This document shows positions 17,642 through 25,059 of a stretch of DNA of 28,475 nucleotides, piece by piece (positions within the stretch are counted from its first letter, which is position 1; the number at the start of each line of letters is the position of its first letter). The notes below the pieces were generated by a model. That model ran no database searches. It saw nothing but the letters and a program-made list of their open reading frames with translations, and was not told the DNA's origin. Both the position numbers and the translations under genes were made by a program. Source of the DNA: Bacteroidales bacterium UBA4070 (GTDB taxonomy: Bacteria; Bacteroidota; Bacteroidia; Bacteroidales; VadinHA17); contig DFYY01000050.1 in NCBI GenBank assembly GCA_002383485.1, positions 1 through 28,475 of the forward strand, read 5' to 3'.

Positions 17642-18058
17642 ATGCCGCAGGGAGAAACGATCACACATGAAGGGAAGGTTTTGCGTGTGCCGGGTAATGG
17701 CACTGCCGAGGTTGAGATAATAGTATCAGGAGCCTGCTCAGGCTGTCATGCCAAATCAGTATGCTCAGCGGGCAGCACTGAAGCCAAGGTAATTACAGTA
17801 AAGAGTGATTCGTTCGTTCAGCCCGGTGACTGTGTGACTGTTGAGATGAAGCTCTCACAGGGGTTCCGGGCTTTGGTCATCGGTTACATGATCCCGTTTA
17901 TTGTGCTTGTGGCAATATTTACAGTCGCATCTGCAGCCGGCGCGGGTGAACTCGTTTCGGCACTGCTCTCCTTTCTGGCCATTGGCGTTTACTATCTTTT
18001 CATTTACCTGCTGAGAAGCAGAATAGGAGAAAAATTCGAATTCAAAATTAAGAACTGA
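17642..18058 (+). CDS. RseC/MucC family membrane protein
   Basis: This 138-residue protein has the RseC pattern: an N-terminal cytosolic part with a cysteine cluster (ACSGCHAKSVC, Cys 32, 35, 41), then two transmembrane segments (about 73-95, IGYMIPFIVLVAIFTVASA, and 103-122, LLSFLAIGVYYLFIYLL) and a short basic tail. RseC proteins are often encoded beside rnf genes and take part in the SoxR-reducing system of Proteobacteria; in Bacteroidota the link is mainly genomic. It precedes rnfB by 3 bp, so it very likely leads the rnf operon. ATG at 17642 is preferred over an in-frame TTG at 17639. The cluster could bind an Fe-S centre, which is inference. Confidence 0.88.
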   Translation: MPQGETITHEGKVLRVPGNGTAEVEIIVSGACSGCHAKSVCSAGSTEAKVITVKSDSFVQPGDCVTVEMKLSQGFRALVIGYMIPFIVLVAIFTVASAAGAGELVSALLSFLAIGVYYLFIYLLRSRIGEKFEFKIKN

Positions 18059-18061
18059 CAG

Positions 18062-18925
18062 ATGAGTTCCACTGTTCTTTTGACTATCGCGATGCTGAGC
18101 GCCCTGGGGTTGCTTGCTGCGGTGATACTCTATTTTGTGGCGCAGAAGTTCAAGGTGATTGAGGACCCCCGCATAGATACGGTGACAGAGGCTCTTCCCG
18201 GAGCCAACTGTGGAGGTTGCGGATACACCGGATGTCGTGCTTTCGCGGAAGCGCTTGTGAAATCGACATCGTTCGAGGGACTCAACTGCCCCGTTGGCGG
18301 TGCCGAAACCATGGCAAAAATTGCCATAATCCTTGACCGTCAGCCTCTTGCAGTTGAACCCAAGGTAGCAGTAGTCAGGTGTAACGGAACACCCGACAAT
18401 GCAACCCGGACATCTTACTATGACGGTGCTGTGAGCTGCCGCGTGGCCCATGCCCTGTACGGTGGTCAGACCGGGTGTCAGTACGGCTGCCTCGGGTGCG
18501 GTGACTGTGTAGAGTCCTGCAAGTTTGACGCCATGTATATGGATCCGGTAACGGAATTGCCGGTTATACTTGATGACAAGTGTGTGGCCTGTGGTGCATG
18601 TGTGAAGGCCTGTCCGAGAAACATAATTGAGCTTCGCAAGCGCAACAAGAAAGACCGCAAGATATTTATCTCGTGTATGAACAAGGACAAGGGCGGTCCT
18701 GCGCGCAAGGCATGCAAGGTGGCATGCATCGGCTGCGGCAAGTGCGTGAAGGTCTGTCCATACGAAGCCATCACAATGGAAAACAACCTCGCCTTTATTG
18801 ACTCAACCAAGTGCAAGCTCTGCCGCAAGTGTGCGCCCGAGTGTCCCACGGGGGCTATCCTCGAGATTGGGTTCCCGGTGAAGGAAGCGAAGCCGGCTGA
18901 ACCGGCGGATGCGGCGGTGAGCTGA
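18062..18925 (+). CDS. rnfB: RnfB, electron-entry ferredoxin subunit of Rnf
   Basis: This 287-residue subunit has an N-terminal membrane anchor (about 5-27) and the Rnf-type [4Fe-4S] motif with Cys 50, 53, 58 and 76 (NCGGCGYTGC plus NCPVGG). The C-terminal part carries further ferredoxin clusters: CLGCGDCVESC, CVACGACVKACP, CIGCGKCVKVCP and CKLCRKCAPECP. RnfB takes electrons from reduced ferredoxin and passes them into the complex. It is 3 bp after rseC. After its stop comes a 216-bp gap filled largely with degenerate 23-bp repeats before rnfC, which is unusual for an rnf operon. The last residues (PAEPADAAVS) are an alanine-rich tail. Confidence 0.96.
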   Translation: MSSTVLLTIAMLSALGLLAAVILYFVAQKFKVIEDPRIDTVTEALPGANCGGCGYTGCRAFAEALVKSTSFEGLNCPVGGAETMAKIAIILDRQPLAVEPKVAVVRCNGTPDNATRTSYYDGAVSCRVAHALYGGQTGCQYGCLGCGDCVESCKFDAMYMDPVTELPVILDDKCVACGACVKACPRNIIELRKRNKKDRKIFISCMNKDKGGPARKACKVACIGCGKCVKVCPYEAITMENNLAFIDSTKCKLCRKCAPECPTGAILEIGFPVKEAKPAEPADAAVS

Positions 18926-18948
18926 TCGAGGCGACGCATTGGAGCCTG

Positions 18949-19087
18949 TCGCGATGGCACAGGAGCTTTTGTCGCGGAGACGTGGAAAAACCGATCGCGG
19001 AGGCGCAGGAGAACAGGGTCACAGAGGTACAGGAGAAATGGTCGCAGAGGAGCAGTGAAAATTATCGCGGAGGCGCAAGAGAGAGCT
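18949..19087 (+). repeat. Six degenerate 23-bp tandem units upstream of rnfC
   Basis: Units begin near 18949, 18972, 18995, 19019, 19042 and 19065, with one of 24 bp. Each starts TCGCGGAG or a variant (TCGCGATG, TCACAGAG, TCGCAGAG) and continues with a purine-rich GCGCAGGAG-like segment. The array fills most of the rnfB-rnfC gap and has several AGGAG-like motifs on the coding strand. No ORF of interest is seen in it. Confidence 0.65.
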
Positions 19088-19141
19088 TAAAGCAACAGAG
19101 GCAGCAATTGATGATTGAAAAACCTGAAAAGAACCATAAAC

Positions 19142-20476
19142 GTGTTTAAGACATTCCCGAAGGGCGGCATCCATCCGCCAGAGAACAAGCTGACGGCGGA
19201 CAAGCCGACAGCAATCCTTCCCGTCCCGGCGCAGGTGACGGTTCCAGTCTCGCAGCACATCGGGGCACCGGCCACACCGGTAGTTGAAAAGGGTGCAGTG
19301 GTCAGGGCCGGACAGCTCATCGCGCAGGCGAAAGGATTTGTCTCCGCCAACATCCACTCACCGGTATCGGGCAAGGTGAGTAAGATTGACACCGTGGTTG
19401 ACACAACCGGGTACAAGCAGACTGCAATAGTGATTGATGTGGAGGGCGACGAATGGGTTGAGACCGTAGATCGCAGCGCCGGCCTGGTGAAGGATATAAC
19501 GCTGTCGCGCGAGCAGATCATCGAGCGGTGCCAGCAGTGCGGGCTTGTGGGCCTGGGAGGCGCTACTTTCCCAACGCACATCAAGCTTACGGTGCCTGCC
19601 GGCAAGAAGTGCGACATGGTGATAATCAACGGCGTTGAATGTGAGCCTTATCTCACATCGGACCACAGGCTGATGCTTGAGAAGGGTGCGGAGGTGCTTA
19701 CAGGCGTCTCTATAATTAAGAAAGCCCTTGGCGTTGAAAGTGTTATAATAGGAATCGAAGCGAACAAGCCCGATGCCATCAGCAACCTGACTGAGCTGGC
19801 GAAAGGGTTTGAAGGGATAACCGTTCAGCCGCTGAAGGTCAAGTATCCGCAGGGAGGTGAGAAGCAGCTGATAAAGGCATGCACCGGGCGCGAGGTTCCC
19901 TCCGGCGGGCTCCCCCTTGATGTGGGAGTGGTTGTGCAGAATGTGGGTACCGCCTTTGCGGTATACGAGGCCGTTCAGAAAAACAAGCCACTGGTGGAGA
20001 GAGTGGTTACAGTAACGGGCAAGTCAGTAAAGAATCCCGGAAATTTCCAGGTCAGGATAGGCACTCCCGTCTCGGCGCTGATAGAGGCTGCCGGGGGTAT
20101 GCCGGATGACACAGGCAAGGTGGTCAATGGCGGCCCGATGATGGGCAAGGCACTGGCCATCACAGATGTACCTGTTACCAAGGGCACATCGGGGATCATT
20201 CTTTTCCCTGCGGAAGAATCGAAGCGTGCAGAGGTACTGCCATGCATCAGGTGCGGCAAGTGTTCCTCGGCATGTGCGATGGGTCTCGAGCCGTGGCTTA
20301 TCTCGGCCCTCAGCCAGAAGGGAATGTTTGAGAAGGCCGAGCAGGAGAGGATCACCGACTGCATGGAGTGCGGGGCCTGCGCTTACATCTGTCCCGCGAA
20401 GAGGCCTCTGCTTGATTACATAAGGCTGGGCAAAGCCACGGTTATCAGGATGGCACGCGAACGTATCACAAAATAG
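19142..20476 (+). CDS. rnfC: RnfC, NADH-side subunit of Rnf
   Basis: The 444-residue protein starts with the family-typical FKTFPKGGIHPPENK, then a flavin/NADH-binding region (GLGGATFPTHIKL and GVECEPYLTSDHRLM) and ends with two [4Fe-4S] motifs (CIRCGKCSSAC and CMECGACAYICP). RnfC exchanges electrons with NAD(H) at the membrane surface. Start choice is awkward: no ATG fits. The frame opens at a TTG (19115) directly after an in-frame stop, but the family N-terminus begins at the GTG at 19142, so I use GTG. A 12-codon ATG frame (19111-19149) ends a few bases past that GTG. The gene follows the 23-bp array and precedes rnfD by 12 bp. Confidence 0.93.
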   Translation: MFKTFPKGGIHPPENKLTADKPTAILPVPAQVTVPVSQHIGAPATPVVEKGAVVRAGQLIAQAKGFVSANIHSPVSGKVSKIDTVVDTTGYKQTAIVIDVEGDEWVETVDRSAGLVKDITLSREQIIERCQQCGLVGLGGATFPTHIKLTVPAGKKCDMVIINGVECEPYLTSDHRLMLEKGAEVLTGVSIIKKALGVESVIIGIEANKPDAISNLTELAKGFEGITVQPLKVKYPQGGEKQLIKACTGREVPSGGLPLDVGVVVQNVGTAFAVYEAVQKNKPLVERVVTVTGKSVKNPGNFQVRIGTPVSALIEAAGGMPDDTGKVVNGGPMMGKALAITDVPVTKGTSGIILFPAEESKRAEVLPCIRCGKCSSACAMGLEPWLISALSQKGMFEKAEQERITDCMECGACAYICPAKRPLLDYIRLGKATVIRMARERITK

Positions 20477-20488
20477 CACACAAGACAT

Positions 20489-21490
20489 ATGAGTAATATA
20501 TTAAATGTATCACCGTCACCGCACCGGCAGAGCGCCGAAACGACGCGCAAGCTGATGTACGGCGTGGTGATAGCGCTGCTCCCTGCCCTGGCGACCTCGA
20601 TCTGGTTCTTCGGGATGGGTGCAATAATAGTTACACTGGTTTCGGTATTTGCATGCGTGGCCACGGAGTACATTATCCAGAAGTTCATCCTTAAGACGAA
20701 GCCATCAATCTCGGACGGATCGGCGGTTGTCACGGGGCTGTTGCTGGCTTTCAACGTGCCGTCGAACCTGCCGGTCTATATTATAATAATAGGCGCCATT
20801 GTATCGATAGGTGTCGCGAAGATGACTTTCGGCGGGCTGGGCAACAATCCTTTCAATCCCGCGCTTGTGGGCAGGGTGTTCATGCTTATCTCCTTCCCGG
20901 TGCAGATGACCAGCTGGCCGTTGCCGCAGGGTTTCAATACGGGTTACGCCGATGCGGTGACCGGTGCCACTCCCCTGGCCATCATGAGCGAGGGTATCAA
21001 GAACGGCGAAACGGTTTCCGCGCTGATGGAGAAGGTCCCGACGCATCTGCAGCTCTTTTACGGGTACATGGGAGGATCAATGGGTGAGATAGCTGCTGCG
21101 GCACTGATTCTGGGAGGCATTTACCTGGTATGGAGGAAGATAATCACATGGCACATCCCGGTTACAATTCTTCTGACTGTTGCTGCGTTCACCGGCATCC
21201 TCTGGGGAGTTGACCCGACAAAATATGCTGATCCCCTGTTCCATCTGCTGACAGGAGGGATAATGCTCGGTGCGATCTTCATGGCCACCGATTATGTTAC
21301 GTCGCCGATGACGGCAAAAGGAATGGTTATCTACGGTATCGGGATAGGGGTAATAACTGTGCTGATCAGGGTTTGGGGAGCATATCCCGAGGGGGTATCG
21401 TTTGCGATCCTGATAATGAATGCTTTCGTGCCGTTGCTCAATATGTACATAAAACCAAAAAGGTTCGGGAAGGAGGTTAAACGTGGCTAA
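20489..21490 (+). CDS. rnfD: RnfD, membrane flavoprotein subunit of Rnf
   Basis: This 333-residue integral membrane protein has eight or so hydrophobic segments. The start SPSPHRQSAETTRKLMYGV is typical of RnfD/NqrB. The covalent FMN site is DAVTGATPLA (155-164), with Thr161 of the S/T-G-A-T motif the likely attachment residue. DYVTSPMTAKGMVIYGIGIG near the C-terminus is also family-typical. RnfD relays electrons through the membrane as part of the ion pump. Its 3' end overlaps the GTG start of rnfG by 8 bp. Length is standard and no key residue is missing. Confidence 0.95.
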   Translation: MSNILNVSPSPHRQSAETTRKLMYGVVIALLPALATSIWFFGMGAIIVTLVSVFACVATEYIIQKFILKTKPSISDGSAVVTGLLLAFNVPSNLPVYIIIIGAIVSIGVAKMTFGGLGNNPFNPALVGRVFMLISFPVQMTSWPLPQGFNTGYADAVTGATPLAIMSEGIKNGETVSALMEKVPTHLQLFYGYMGGSMGEIAAAALILGGIYLVWRKIITWHIPVTILLTVAAFTGILWGVDPTKYADPLFHLLTGGIMLGAIFMATDYVTSPMTAKGMVIYGIGIGVITVLIRVWGAYPEGVSFAILIMNAFVPLLNMYIKPKRFGKEVKRG

Positions 21491-22076
21491 GATGGAATCG
21501 TCGCTCAGGAACATGGTTCTTTCGCTGACTCTGATATCATTGGGAGCCTCTGCAGGACTCGGGTTCGTTTATGAAATGACGAAGGCTCCGATAGAGATCA
21601 CGGCCCTGAACAAAAAGCTGAATGCCATCAAGCAGGTGGTACCGGAGTTCACGAACAATCCGAATGATGAAATGTTCATGCTGCCCACCGGTGAGGGTGA
21701 CTCGCTCGAGGTTTATCCCGCCAAAAAGGGCGAGGAGGTTGTCGGGTATGCCGTCAGGTCCTACACTAACAACGGATTCAGCGGTTACATCGGATTTATG
21801 GTAGGTTTCACTCCTGACGGCGCGATATACAATATAAATGTTCTCGAGCACAAGGAGACTCCGGGTCTGGGCACGAAGATGGTTCCCGGCGGCACTCCGG
21901 AGAAGCCTGAGTTCAAGGATCAGTTCAAGGGAAAGAATCCCGCGGAGTTCGCACTTAAGGTGAAGAAGGACGGCGGGCCTGTTGATGCCATCACGGCTGC
22001 CACAATCAGTTCAAGAGCTTTCTGTGACGGTGTCCAGAGGGCGTATAACGCATTTGAGAAAGGAGGCCTGAAATGA
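21483..22076 (+). CDS. rnfG: RnfG, FMN-binding subunit of Rnf
   Basis: The 197-residue protein has one N-terminal membrane anchor (about 10-30) and an FMN_bind domain outside the membrane. GFTPDGAIYNINVLEHKETPG is family-typical. The covalent FMN motif reads TAATISS (171-177), with Thr174 expected to carry FMN; the usual Gly is Ala. GTG at 21483 is preferred over ATG at 21492 because AAGGAGG (21470-21476) lies 6 nt before it. The start overlaps rnfD. The stop TGA overlaps an ATG (ATGA at 22073-22076) that opens an unusual repeat-encoded small ORF. The C-terminal EKGGLK is echoed in that ORF. Confidence 0.94.
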   Translation: MAKMESSLRNMVLSLTLISLGASAGLGFVYEMTKAPIEITALNKKLNAIKQVVPEFTNNPNDEMFMLPTGEGDSLEVYPAKKGEEVVGYAVRSYTNNGFSGYIGFMVGFTPDGAIYNINVLEHKETPGLGTKMVPGGTPEKPEFKDQFKGKNPAEFALKVKKDGGPVDAITAATISSRAFCDGVQRAYNAFEKGGLK

Positions 22077-22231
22077 TCCGGATGAAGAACATTAACGGAG
22101 AGAGGGCCGATATGAGCCGGATGAATCATCTTAACGAAGGGAGGTCTGAGATGGGCCGGATGAATCATCCTGACGGAGGGAGATCTGAGATGAGAACTAT
22201 GCATTACTTTATGAAAGGAGGTCTGAAATGA
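22073..22231 (+). CDS. Repeat-encoded small ORF 1, coupled to rnfG
   Basis: This 52-codon frame begins with the ATG that overlaps the rnfG stop (ATGA) and is preceded by AGGAGG at 22061-22066 with a 6-nt spacer. It reads through four repeat units and ends at a TGA overlapping the ATG of the next small frame. The peptide is rich in Met, Arg, Glu and Gly, with Met codons at every unit start, and ends FMKGGLK, echoing the RnfG end FEKGGLK. It has no recognisable domain. Ribosome loading looks good, but whether the peptide is stable or the frame is a duplication by-product is unknown. Confidence 0.4.
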   Translation: MIRMKNINGERADMSRMNHLNEGRSEMGRMNHPDGGRSEMRTMHYFMKGGLK

Positions 22232-22343
22232 GCCAGATGAATCATCTTAACGAAGGGAGGTCTGAGATGGGCCGGATGAATCATCCTGACGGAGGGAGAT
22301 CTGAGATGAGAACTATGCATTACTTTATGAAAGGAGGTCTGAA
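22073..22343 (+). repeat. Seven tandem SD-ATG units between rnfG and rnfE
   Basis: Units of 39, 39, 39, 38, 39, 39 and 38 bp start at 22073, 22112, 22151, 22190, 22228, 22267 and 22306. Each begins with ATG and ends with a purine-rich Shine-Dalgarno-like motif and 6 nt before the next ATG, the last leading to rnfE at 22344. A higher-order 116-bp duplication is visible: 22112-22227 and 22228-22343 differ at about one base. The three 38/39-bp types alternate: two related CCGGATGAATCATC units, then one with ATGCATTACTTTATG. Confidence 0.85.
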
Positions 22344-22347
22344 ATGA
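22228..22347 (+). CDS. Repeat-encoded small ORF 2, coupled to rnfE
   Basis: This 39-codon frame begins at the ATG overlapping the end of small ORF 1 and is nearly identical to its last three units, differing by Gln for Arg at position 3. AAAGGAGG precedes the ATG by 6 nt. Its TGA overlaps the rnfE ATG (22344). The chain rnfG - ORF1 - ORF2 - rnfE is thus joined by three ATGA overlaps. No function is visible; it may serve only to hand ribosomes on. Confidence 0.4.
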   Translation: MSQMNHLNEGRSEMGRMNHPDGGRSEMRTMHYFMKGGLK

Positions 22348-22925
22348 GCCAGATGCAGAATTTTACAAAGGGATTTCTTAAGGAGAACCCGATCCTGGTA
22401 TTGGTATTGGGGACCTGCCCAACGCTTGCCACGACTTCGTCGGCCATGAACGGTTTGGGGATGGGCTTTGCGACCACTTTTGTATTGATTGGCTCCAACG
22501 TCGTGATAGCGCTGATGAAGAACATCATTCCTGACAAGGTTCGCATACCTGCTTTCATTGTGGTGATTGCTACGTTTGTCACGATAGTTGACCTGGTGAT
22601 GCAGGCGTATGTTCCTTCCTTATACGAAACGCTGGGAATTTTTATTCCGCTGATAGTGGTGAACTGTATTGTGCTTGGCCGTGCCGAGGCGTATGCCAGC
22701 AAGAATTCGGTCTGGTCGTCGTTTGTTGATGGTGCGGGGATGGGGCTTGGTTTTACCGGGGCTCTTGGAGTGCTGGGGGCTGTCCGTGAGATTCTTGGAA
22801 GTGGTTCCATTGCCGGGTTCAAGTTCATTGAAGGTGACGGTATATTGGTCTTTATTCTAGCGCCCGGGGCGTTTATTGCACTGGGGTATCTGATTGCAAT
22901 CGTGAACAGGATCAACAAGGCATAG
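22344..22925 (+). CDS. rnfE: RnfE, membrane subunit of Rnf
   Basis: This 193-residue protein has about six transmembrane segments and starts like RnfE (FLKENPILVLVLGTCPTLATTS). Cys25 and the cysteine in VVNCIVLGRAEA are the conserved positions that, with RnfA, hold a metal cluster in the membrane. RnfE and RnfA are homologous and face opposite ways. The ATG is preceded by AAAGGAGG at 22330-22337 with a 6-nt spacer and overlaps the stop of small ORF 2. A second Met at codon 4 is possible. It precedes rnfA by 12 bp. Confidence 0.95.
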   Translation: MSQMQNFTKGFLKENPILVLVLGTCPTLATTSSAMNGLGMGFATTFVLIGSNVVIALMKNIIPDKVRIPAFIVVIATFVTIVDLVMQAYVPSLYETLGIFIPLIVVNCIVLGRAEAYASKNSVWSSFVDGAGMGLGFTGALGVLGAVREILGSGSIAGFKFIEGDGILVFILAPGAFIALGYLIAIVNRINKA

Positions 22926-22937
22926 GGAGGAAAGAAG

Positions 22938-23510
22938 ATGGAATATATTCTGCTGATAATATCCGCAATTTTCGTCAACAACGTTGTGCTTGCCCAGTTT
23001 CTGGGTGTATGTCCTTTTCTGGGAGTCTCGAACAAGGTGAGCACAGCCATCGGGATGTCAGGGGCTGTCACCTTTGTGATTGTCCTGGCAACGATGGTGA
23101 CGTATCTCATACACGTTTATGTGCTTATTCCTCTGGGCATTACCTTTATGCAGACAATAACCTTCATTTTGGTAATTGCCGCATTAGTTCAGATGGTTGA
23201 GATTATACTGAAGAAGATCAGTCAGCCGCTTTACCAGTCGCTTGGCATTTTCCTGCCCCTTATAACCACGAACTGCGCTGTTCTTGGTGTTGCGATACTT
23301 GTGATCAAGAAGAATTATAACCTGGCTGAAGGTATTGTATACGGGGGAGCCACTGCAATAGGTTTTGGTCTTGCGCTTGTGATCATGGCAGGGATACGTG
23401 AGCAGCTGGAGCTTGCTGACATACCTTCGGGCATGAAGGGAGTTCCGATTTCGCTGGTCACTGCCGGCATCCTGGCGTTGGCTTTCATGGGTTTTGCAGG
23501 GCTGGTATAA
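22938..23510 (+). CDS. rnfA: RnfA, membrane subunit of Rnf
   Basis: This 190-residue polytopic protein has the RnfA start (FVNNVVLAQFLGVCPFLGVS) with conserved Cys25 and a second cysteine in LITTNCAVLGVA. Together with RnfE it forms the inner membrane cluster site through which electrons cross. GGGAGG (22925-22930) lies 7 nt before the ATG. It is the last rnf gene; after it comes a short GC-rich stretch with a weak GCCC-CGCGT-GGGC hairpin (23527-23539) and then a repeat array, with no further coupled gene. The order RnfB-C-D-G-E-A is complete. Confidence 0.96.
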   Translation: MEYILLIISAIFVNNVVLAQFLGVCPFLGVSNKVSTAIGMSGAVTFVIVLATMVTYLIHVYVLIPLGITFMQTITFILVIAALVQMVEIILKKISQPLYQSLGIFLPLITTNCAVLGVAILVIKKNYNLAEGIVYGGATAIGFGLALVIMAGIREQLELADIPSGMKGVPISLVTAGILALAFMGFAGLV

Positions 23511-23628
23511 TTTTCTGGTGACACCGCCCCGCGTGGGCTCTTCTTGCTCCGTCTGGCAGATCCCGAAGGGCAGGCCAGCAATTCATCTTTCCGGCAGATT
23601 ATGTTACCCTGACCTCTTGTGAAGGTTG

Positions 23629-23938
23629 GGCTTATGCAACAATCCGACTTTTCAGAGCGCTTTTCTGACATGGCCTCATAGTAGAGACAGGGCTGCTGTA
23701 ACAATCCAACTTTCCGGAGCGCTTTTCTGACATGGCCTCATGATGGATAGAGGGCTGTTGTAACAATCCAACTTTCCGGAGCGCCTTCCTGACATGGCCT
23801 CATGATGGATAGAGGGCTGTTGTAACAATCCGACTTTTCAGAGCGCTTTTCTGACATGGCCTCATGATGGATAGAGGGCTGTTGTAACAATCCGACTTTT
23901 CAGAGCGCTTTTCTGACATGGCCTCATAGTGGAGACAG
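23629..23938. repeat. Five 62-bp tandem repeats downstream of rnf
   Basis: Units start at 23629, 23691, 23753, 23815 and 23877, each exactly 62 bp, followed by a decayed sixth from 23939. The unit contains AACAATCCGACTTTTCAG, the short palindrome AGCGCT, and CTGACATGGCCTCAT. Differences cluster at a few positions (ACTTTTCAG versus ACTTTCCGG; ATAGTAGAGACAG versus ATGATGGATAGAG), giving a mixed pattern among units. No spacer-like variable segment exists. The part from 23511 to 23628 shows no gene, and neither does 23939-24387. Confidence 0.85.
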
Positions 23939-24246
23939 GGCTGCTGTATTGAATCAACTTTCCGGCACTCCCTATAAAGTGTCCTCAGGGGCCTTCAGAT
24001 CATTTTTAAACAAATCCTATATAGGAGGACAGGCTCTCCAGCGAGACCTGATTTCAAGATCAGTGCGATTTTCCGCCGATTTTCTTGCAGAATTCATAAA
24101 AATATACTAAATTTCCATGTCTGTTAGAGTCAAGTGTTGTCAGTCGAGTGAAAGTCGCTGTAAATCAATTCTCTAAAATTCTTTCGGTGTGACTGACGAA
24201 GCGATAGTTTTGCGTCTGCCCCAAAATAGTTATAGTATGACAACGC

Positions 24247-24310
24247 CCGGAAGAAGCCGGAATACGGTTCCCGGCCCTCAGAAACAGAGGTGGCAGTGTA
24301 TTTCTTCCGG
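24247..24310. other. Possible three-way-junction RNA or DNA structure
   Basis: CCGGAAGAA (24247-24255) pairs with TTCTTCCGG (24302-24310). Inside it lie two hairpins: GCCGG (24256-24260) with CCGGC (24271-24275), and CCTC (24276-24279) with GAGG (24287-24290). The three stems stack to form a three-way junction. It lies in a non-coding stretch (23939-24387) that also holds a CCTATATAGG palindrome (24016-24025) and a GTCAGTC/GACTGAC pair near 24145 and 24192. No known RNA family is recognised, and chance pairing is possible. Confidence 0.25.
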
Positions 24311-24387
24311 TTGACACAACCTCATAATAATCAGATTAGGATTGACAATAATTAAACGTCATCCATTATTCACTATTACCAAACTCT

Positions 24388-24746
24388 ATGTTCATATTTC
24401 ACCCTGACGATGCCTCCGGCAACACTGCTGAATTGAGACCAGGGGCAGTAACTATTTGTTCGGCCGATGAAATTCTTGACATCCTTGGCAATGCCAGTTA
24501 TGTGAACTGCACAAGAGTCATATTCACGCTGACTCTTTTGCCGCCGGTTTTTTCGATCTCCGTACCGGGCTGGCTGGTGAAATCCTTCAGAAACTCTCGA
24601 ACTACAGGATGAGGCTGGCAATTGTCGGTGATTTTACCCGTCTGAAGAGCCGCAGCTGGCGCTATTTCATCCGCGAGAGCAACCGCGGGAAAACAGTCTG
24701 TTTCATGCCGACTGTCCAGGGTGCGATTTCCGCATTGATTAAATAA
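24388..24746 (+). pseudogene. Frameshifted DUF4180 gene
   Basis: The first 46 codons (from ATG 24388) encode SADEILDILGNASYVNCTRV, matching the DUF4180 pattern of a DALDLMGNA-type helix. The frame then drifts near 24525-24528; from 24528 a different frame reads ADSFAAGFFDLRTGLAGE, then LAIVGDF and FIRESNRGKTV, to TAA at 24744-24746, matching the DUF4180 core. Loss of one base (or a sequencing error) between the halves explains this. Joined, the protein would be about 119 residues, the usual size. DUF4180 has no assigned function. Programmed frameshifting is possible but no slippery run is visible at the join. Confidence 0.7.
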
Positions 24747-24905
24747 CATTGAACAGTTAATGTAGTCTCTCGTCCAGGGACCGGAAGGAAATGATTCTAC
24801 CGATCCGGATCCGGAAGGAGCTCATAGTCCAGAAAACGTCCGGATCTTATCTCCCGTCAAAAATAGGGGCATGGAACCGGACGCAACCGGCACCCCGATC
24901 CGGAA

Positions 24906-24995
24906 CCGGTTGGAGCCCATCACCCTGGTGTGAACCCGGTTGGAGCCCATCACCCTGGTGTGAACCCGGTTGGAGCCCATCACCCTGATGTGAAC
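24906..24995. repeat. Three 30-bp tandem repeats
   Basis: Three units (24906, 24936, 24966) each read CCGGTTGGAGCCCATCACCC plus a short tail, with one substitution in the third. Each contains the inverted repeat CACC-CT-GGTG (CACC-CT-GATG in the third). The 313-bp gap 24747-25059 holds nothing else that I can support besides CCGGATCCGG-like short motifs. Confidence 0.75.
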
Positions 24996-25059
24996 CCGTA
25001 CAGAGCCTTTGATCCCGGTCTGAGACAGACCTGACCTAATTTATCCAATTCCTGATACA

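Noticed and set aside
23527..23539. Rho-independent terminator after rnfA
   Set aside because: GCCC-CGCGT-GGGC can pair but the stem is only 4 bp and no T-run follows; support is too weak to call.
23629..23938. The 62-bp array as a CRISPR
   Set aside because: The whole 62-bp unit is conserved with no variable spacers, and no cas genes are present.
24140..24310. Group II intron domain V remnant
   Set aside because: GCCGGAATACGGTTC and GAGTGAAAGTCGC loosely recall domain V pieces, but they are in the wrong order, the bulge is absent and no reverse transcriptase is near.
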